Source of the DNA: Cyanobacteria bacterium RUI128
GTDB taxonomy: Bacteria > Cyanobacteriota > Vampirovibrionia > Gastranaerophilales > Gastranaerophilaceae
Direction of reading: 5' to 3'
Length of the DNA stretch: 10,170 nt
Assembly: GCA_024695725.1 (NCBI GenBank)
Contig: JAILHQ010000042.1
Span: 1 to 10,170, forward strand
A program made the translations under genes and the position numbers. Below the pieces are notes generated by a model that worked only from the letters and a program-made list of their open reading frames with translations, was not told the origin of the DNA and ran no database searches. Positions within the stretch are counted from its first letter, which is position 1; the number at the start of each line of letters is the position of its first letter. This document shows positions 6,545 through 10,170 of this stretch, piece by piece.

Positions 6545-7192
6545 TTATTTGACTTTAGAAATTTGTAAACTGTATTTATGACCATGCATTTCAAAAAATG
6601 CCGGATAATTATCATTATCTACAATTCTTAACAGATTAAATTGTTCTCTTATTGTTTTGTCAACATCAAGTTCACTGTCGGCCGGTGTTCTTCTTGAGTA
6701 AATACTTTCTTTACCCAACTGCTTTGTACCCAAAATGGTTTCATAATTCCGGACATATTTCAGACACATATCTACAATTTTTTGTCCGAGTTTTTCCTGC
6801 CATTCGTCAATAAGCTCACTACCATCAAGTTTTAGTACATCCTTCACATAATAATCGCCGGCATCCATTTCTTTTACAGCTTCAAACAATGTTATAGGAA
6901 TCTCATTTTTTCCTTCTAAAATCTGCCAACTGGTAGGAGACCACCCCTTTCCTTTTGGTAAATCACTTGCATGAACAACAATATTATGATTATTTAACAC
7001 AAGATATTCTTCTGATACTATTTCAAAACAACTAAGAAAAAACGCAATGTCACCTTTTTCCAATTCCTTTTTTGAATGAATTATTTTGACATGGTGTCCT
7101 AATCTCTCAAGAGCGTTTTTTAACTCCAAGTCATACTTGTTCATCCAGCTGCTTTGATTTGTCAAAATTGTTATTTTATATTCTTTAGCCAT
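6545..7192 (-). CDS. Compact sugar N-formyltransferase-like protein
   Basis: 215 residues. The N-terminal part resembles the formyl-transferase catalytic fold (Fmt, ArnA N-domain, sugar N-formyltransferases), with VVHASDLPKGKGWSP (72-86) aligning to the HxSxLPxxxGxxP region and MDAGDYY (109-115) to the LDxGD motif. H74 and D110 match the catalytic His and Asp. The catalytic Asn two residues before the His is V72 here. The C-terminal part, with SRRTPADSELD (166-176) and a late NYPAFFEMHGHKYSL stretch, resembles the small Fmt C-terminal domain. It is shorter than Fmt (about 310) or most sugar formyltransferases. By context it would formylate an amino group on a nonulosonic acid precursor using formyl-tetrahydrofolate. 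The start is supported by AGAGG at 7200-7204, and the first 22 bases overlap the TIM barrel gene. A non-catalytic or altered role is possible. Confidence 0.78.
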   Translation of the reverse strand: MAKEYKITILTNQSSWMNKYDLELKNALERLGHHVKIIHSKKELEKGDIAFFLSCFEIVSEEYLVLNNHNIVVHASDLPKGKGWSPTSWQILEGKNEIPITLFEAVKEMDAGDYYVKDVLKLDGSELIDEWQEKLGQKIVDMCLKYVRNYETILGTKQLGKESIYSRRTPADSELDVDKTIREQFNLLRIVDNDNYPAFFEMHGHKYSLQISKVK

Positions 7193-7950
7193 TCCATATC
7201 CTCTGTAAAATCATTTAAATCTTTTTTTGAATTTTTAACAGTTTCAAAAGTTACATAACTCTCATCAGGTATCATAGCAAAAATACGGTTAAAATCCAAT
7301 TGTCCCGCACCTAAGTGCAAGTGTGAATCATAAGGCGAATTTATATCGTCTAAATCAGTAAGGTGAAACATATTAGGATTAAGATTCAAAAATTGTTCAC
7401 AATATTCGTATACATTTACCCCCAGCGAATTTGCCGCACAGATTGCGTGCCCGAAATCCAAACAAAATCCGCACCCTGCCGTATCCATAACGAGCTTTAT
7501 TTCGTCTTTATTATAACCTCTGCAGAATTCACCTCCCATACGGTTTGGAAGTGCAACAAAAGGCTTATTTTCTATTAAGGCACGAGGTTCTTTAAAAGAG
7601 GCAAGCTGACTAGCTGTTTCTTTTATATCACCGTCTATCCCGCCGTGGAAAATTATATACTTGGCATCCAATTCATCAGCAAATTGTTTTGTCTGATCAT
7701 ATATTTTTCTGTTGCGCTCAGCTTTTTCCTGCTTTGCAAGATTAAACCCCTGAGCAAAATGTGCATTATGGATAATGAAGGGAATACCGTTACGTTTTTC
7801 TAATTCTTTCCATTTGAACAGGGTATCAAGAGTATCAGGCACGACATACAGCTCTATATAATCATACAACCCAAGACTATACAGACGAATTGCGTCATCA
7901 TAGTAAAAATCCGTATTTACCGACCATAATTTTAACCCGCGTTTATACAT
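7171..7950 (-). CDS. Endonuclease IV / xylose isomerase-like TIM barrel protein
   Basis: 259 residues, cytosolic, a single TIM barrel of the AP endonuclease 2 superfamily, which also contains sugar isomerases and epimerases. Candidate metal ligands in order: H61 (FIIHNAH), H102 (IIFHGG), E127 (LIENKP), D165 and H168 (CLDFGHA), H196 (FHLTDL), D208 and H210 (YDSHLHLGAG), and E236 (TFETV). These line up by motif with the nine trinuclear-zinc ligands of E. coli Nfo, judged from memory of that sequence. Its position between the CMP-sugar synthetase and the formyltransferase suggests a sugar isomerase or epimerase role rather than DNA repair. Neither can be excluded, and I know of no such enzyme in the textbook pseudaminic pathway. 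AAGG at 7957-7960 supports the start; it overlaps the upstream gene by 8 bases and the downstream gene by 22. Confidence 0.8.
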   Translation of the reverse strand: MYKRGLKLWSVNTDFYYDDAIRLYSLGLYDYIELYVVPDTLDTLFKWKELEKRNGIPFIIHNAHFAQGFNLAKQEKAERNRKIYDQTKQFADELDAKYIIFHGGIDGDIKETASQLASFKEPRALIENKPFVALPNRMGGEFCRGYNKDEIKLVMDTAGCGFCLDFGHAICAANSLGVNVYEYCEQFLNLNPNMFHLTDLDDINSPYDSHLHLGAGQLDFNRIFAMIPDESYVTFETVKNSKKDLNDFTEDMEWLKNIK

Positions 7951-8647
7951 TATTTACCTTTTTTATTACATTATACAACACTTCAGCCATTTCAATATCA
8001 TCATAATTATCGATATCGACCGAATTTTTCCAGTCCATCTCAGAAAATCTTAATTCATCCGTATATATTGATTCGTTTTTTTTAAGATATTCTTTATCAA
8101 TAATAACTACTGCACCGTTCGGACAATACATCGGCGGTTTTGACTGAGATGAACATTGAGCCGGAGAATACAAAACAAAAGTCGGTTTATTTTCATCATC
8201 AACTGTAGCCCCCCACCACGGATTCATTGTATACTTTGTGGCCGTAATTAAAACCTTAGTGCCGCTTTTCTTGTATACATCATCTGCATTGATAATATCG
8301 TTTTCATCTCTCAAAGGACATGTTGCCTGAAGAATTGTTATTTTATCATAGACTTCCTTGTAGTAATTCTCAGCCTGCTTTGCTGCATATAACGCAACCA
8401 TCGAACAACTTGACGCATTATCCGCATACTTATTTCTCAAGAACGGTGCCTCTGCGCCGTATTCGACCGCAATCTTTGCGTATTCTTCCGAATCAGTTGA
8501 CACTATAATTCTGTCAAACAGACCGCTTTTTTGAGCCGCTTCAATAGTCCACGCCATCAATGGCTTACCCATAAAAGGGTAAATATTCTTATTCTTTATT
8601 CGTGATGAACCGCTTCTTGCGGGAATTATTGCTATATTTTTTACCAT
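7943..8647 (-). CDS. pseF: CMP-nonulosonic acid synthetase (PseF/NeuA-type cytidylyltransferase)
   Basis: 234 residues. The enzyme would transfer CMP from CTP to the nonulosonic acid made by PseI, giving the donor for a glycosyltransferase. The nucleotide-binding loop is IPARSGSSRIKNKNI (8-22), where PseF usually has RGGSKRI. Then come PFMGKPL (24-30), SGLFDRIIVSTDSEE (41-55), YGAEAPFLR (63-71), LQATCPLR (106-113, usually LQPTSPLR), CPNGAVVI (175-182) and VDIDNYDDIEMAE (210-222), the acidic metal-binding end. The PFMGKP and PFLR segments look closer to PseF than to NeuA, so the symbol is tentative. The start is set by GGAGG at 8657-8661, nine bases upstream. It overlaps the SDR gene by 7 bases and the TIM barrel gene by 8, so it is translationally coupled on both sides. 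Confidence 0.85.
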   Translation of the reverse strand: MVKNIAIIPARSGSSRIKNKNIYPFMGKPLMAWTIEAAQKSGLFDRIIVSTDSEEYAKIAVEYGAEAPFLRNKYADNASSCSMVALYAAKQAENYYKEVYDKITILQATCPLRDENDIINADDVYKKSGTKVLITATKYTMNPWWGATVDDENKPTFVLYSPAQCSSQSKPPMYCPNGAVVIIDKEYLKKNESIYTDELRFSEMDWKNSVDIDNYDDIEMAEVLYNVIKKVNNV

Positions 8648-9381
8648 ACGGTTCTGCCTCCGTCTACTATAATATTTTGCCCGGTCATATAATTAGAAGT
8701 ATCCTTTAGCAAAAATTCCACCGAAGGAATTGTGTCTTCAGGTTTCATCATTCGTTTTAACGGAGTAATCTCTGCAAATTTTCTTTTGAACACATCATTA
8801 ACACGTCCTTCTACTCCGCCGTAACTGATTGTATTAACCATTATACCTCTGTCTTTATATCGGATTGATAATTCTTTAGTAAGATGGATAAGAGCCGCTT
8901 TACTCAAAGAATACTGCGGAGTTGTCTGAACAGCAGGGTTTTCATATAAATACGGATTATATGGCACTATACCATACATAGAAGAAATATTAACAACTTT
9001 TTTTAGTTTTGATTTTGGATGCTCAGCAAGTTTAAATGTTAACTCGTATGGAAATATAACATTTATCGTGTACAAATTTTGCATACACACTCTAGGTGCA
9101 AATCCGTTTTCTTCCATCTTATGCCATCTCAAATCATTCGCCATATTAATCAGATACTCGGGATATATTCCGTTTTTATCCAATTCGCTAATAATTTTAT
9201 CCGGAGCATTTTCCTCCAATAAATCTTCTATTTTAATTGGTATTAAATTCGGGTGATTTCCGAAAACTTTTAATTTTTCTTCGTTTCTGTACACAAGAGC
9301 AATTTTGTATTCATTCAGAAAATGTTTAACCTGGCTTGAGCCGATTAACCCGGTCCCCCCCGTAATCAGTATTGTTTCCAT
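8641..9381 (-). CDS. Short-chain dehydrogenase/reductase (PtmA-like)
   Basis: 246 residues from the ATG at 9381. The cofactor loop is TGGTGLIG (7-14), followed by LINMAND (77-83) in place of the usual NNAG, the catalytic-serine region NISSMYG (131-137), the active-site pair Y157 and K161 (YSLSK), and the classical SDR end MTGQNIIVDGG (232-242). It is a complete NAD(P)-dependent oxidoreductase; the substrate is unknown. The loop spacing TGxxGxxG is typical of extended SDRs, although the length and C-terminus are classical. I chose the ATG at 9381 because GGAG at 9391-9394 lies nine bases upstream and the ATG overlaps the previous stop as TAATG. A TTG at 9396 would lie within that binding site. 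An SDR directly upstream of a CMP-sugar synthetase recalls ptmA-ptmB of Campylobacter. A role in altering the nonulosonic acid or its precursor is inferred. Confidence 0.85.
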   Translation of the reverse strand: METILITGGTGLIGSSQVKHFLNEYKIALVYRNEEKLKVFGNHPNLIPIKIEDLLEENAPDKIISELDKNGIYPEYLINMANDLRWHKMEENGFAPRVCMQNLYTINVIFPYELTFKLAEHPKSKLKKVVNISSMYGIVPYNPYLYENPAVQTTPQYSLSKAALIHLTKELSIRYKDRGIMVNTISYGGVEGRVNDVFKRKFAEITPLKRMMKPEDTIPSVEFLLKDTSNYMTGQNIIVDGGRTVW

Positions 9382-9394
9382 TATACTAATCTCC
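9379..9394 (-). promoter_or_regulatory. Ribosome binding site and TAATG coupling that set the SDR start
   Basis: GGAG (9391-9394) precedes the ATG at 9381-9379 by nine bases. The stop TAA of the aldo/keto reductase (9383-9381) shares its final A with this ATG. This arrangement favours re-initiation by the same ribosome and decides against the TTG at 9396. Confidence 0.75.
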
Positions 9395-10170
9395 AATTCT
9401 GCGGTAATATAAATCTTTCATCCGTAACTTTGTACTTTGTATAGTCGATGGTTTCAATATCACTTTCAATAGCATTGACTATTCCCGTTAAGTCATTTAG
9501 ACAAGTTGTACCAACGATGATTTTATCAACCTCTTTAATTTTATCAACAAAATGCAAAGCTTGAGCTAATTTTGGCTCTGGAATTTCTTTTAACAGCGGT
9601 TTTATTTCATCAAAGTAAGAATTAATTTCATAATCTTTCATTAATAATAAACCTTGTAAAAATGTTGAACGGGTATGTATTTCAATCCCTTTTTCTTTTA
9701 ATTCTTTCATTAAGTATACAAATCTCTGATCCAATATATTCAGCGGTAACTGAACAATATCTATATCAAACTTGTCAATGATTTCAATTAAAGTTTCTGG
9801 GGAATAAACACTTACCCCGATTTTATCAACATACTCTTTTTCCTTAAAATCATTGACCAAGTCCCATAATTCATAACCGTTTTGTCCCAACAAATCAGTT
9901 GATTCGTGAAACATTAGCCCATGGAGTTTTATATACCCCAAATTCTTCTGCGACTTATAAAAAGCATCTCTAAAATTATTCAGATTTTCATCACGACCAA
10001 GAGTCTTATCAACCTTTACGGTTTTGGTAACAACTTTAAATCTCTCAAGGTTAAATTTCCCGAGAACTTCTTCAGAATTACCATAAAGACTTGCAGTATC
10101 AAGAGTATCGATTCCGACTTTTGCTGCATAATCAAGAATTTTTCCGACTTCATCAGAAGATACCTGACCT
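9381..10170 (-). CDS. Aldo/keto reductase, N-terminus cut by right edge
   Basis: The frame stays open from the stop at 9381 to the window edge, giving 262 residues; a short N-terminal piece is outside. I translated it upstream of the internal TTG at 9941 and found the catalytic tetrad: Asp (10098-10100) in TLDTASLYGNSEE, Tyr (10083-10085) in the same motif, Lys (10023-10025) in VVTK, and His (9906-9908) in GLMFHES. KIGVSVYSPE follows, typical of the (beta/alpha)8 aldo/keto reductases. The enzyme would reduce a carbonyl with NADPH or NADH; the substrate is unknown, but the operon points to a sugar. It is the most upstream gene of the leftward block seen here and overlaps the SDR start by one base. 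The region is very AT-rich (about 17% GC around 9601-9660). Confidence 0.86.
   Translation of the reverse strand, partial: GQVSSDEVGKILDYAAKVGIDTLDTASLYGNSEEVLGKFNLERFKVVTKTVKVDKTLGRDENLNNFRDAFYKSQKNLGYIKLHGLMFHESTDLLGQNGYELWDLVNDFKEKEYVDKIGVSVYSPETLIEIIDKFDIDIVQLPLNILDQRFVYLMKELKEKGIEIHTRSTFLQGLLLMKDYEINSYFDEIKPLLKEIPEPKLAQALHFVDKIKEVDKIIVGTTCLNDLTGIVNAIESDIETIDYTKYKVTDERFILPQNWRLV

Noticed and set aside
9381..9396. SDR start at TTG 9396
   Set aside because: That codon lies inside the ribosome binding site of the ATG at 9381, and the family N-terminus METILITGG starts naturally at 9381.
9381..9941. Aldo/keto reductase starting at the internal TTG at 9941 (186 residues)
   Set aside because: The frame stays open to 10170, and the upstream part encodes the catalytic Asp, Tyr and Lys. 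The short version would lack them.
1..10170. tRNA, rRNA, CRISPR arrays, insertion sequences, attachment sites
   Set aside because: No cloverleaf, array of regular repeats, transposase motif or terminal inverted repeats was seen. Apart from the 124-355 region, gaps between genes are under 70 bases.

Overview
This window is low-GC bacterial DNA carrying ten protein genes and no RNA genes, CRISPR array or insertion sequence that I can see. Sampled lines run from about 48% GC in the left-hand housekeeping genes to about 17-25% in parts of the right-hand block. The genus cannot be named from the sequence. The AT-rich coding, the FAD protein with its cysteine motif and the surface-sugar genes would fit an anaerobic gut bacterium (a clostridium or a gut cyanobacterial relative such as Gastranaerophilales), but that is a weak guess.

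Left part (1-4823). A gene cut by the left edge runs leftward from 123. It is divergent from three rightward genes: an FAD-dependent dehydrogenase-like protein of the COG2509 type (356-1732) with a ferredoxin-like cysteine cluster, a membrane sensor histidine kinase without a response regulator in view (1801-3606), and folylpolyglutamate synthase folC (3615-4823). The 232-base divergent intergenic region holds candidate promoters and four copies of the heptamer AAAGTTA/TAACTTT.

Right part (10170-4742, all leftward). In transcription order: an aldo/keto reductase cut by the right edge, an SDR oxidoreductase, a CMP-sugar synthetase of the PseF/NeuA type, an endonuclease-IV-like TIM barrel protein, a compact sugar formyltransferase, pseudaminic acid synthase (PseI) and a HAD hydrolase. 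The first five genes overlap one another by 1, 7, 8 and 22 bases, which indicates one translationally coupled operon. Short gaps with candidate internal promoters precede pseI and the HAD gene. The HAD gene runs 82 bases into the 3' end of folC.

Taken together, the right block looks like part of a pathway for a CMP-activated nonulosonic acid (pseudaminic-acid-like) used on a surface glycan, flagellum or capsule. PseI would form the nine-carbon sugar, the synthetase would attach CMP, and the formyltransferase suggests an N-formyl group. The usual early steps (PseB, PseC, PseH, PseG) are not in the window. The TIM barrel, SDR and aldo/keto reductase are not part of the textbook route, so the pathway may be a variant. 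That is the main item worth following up.
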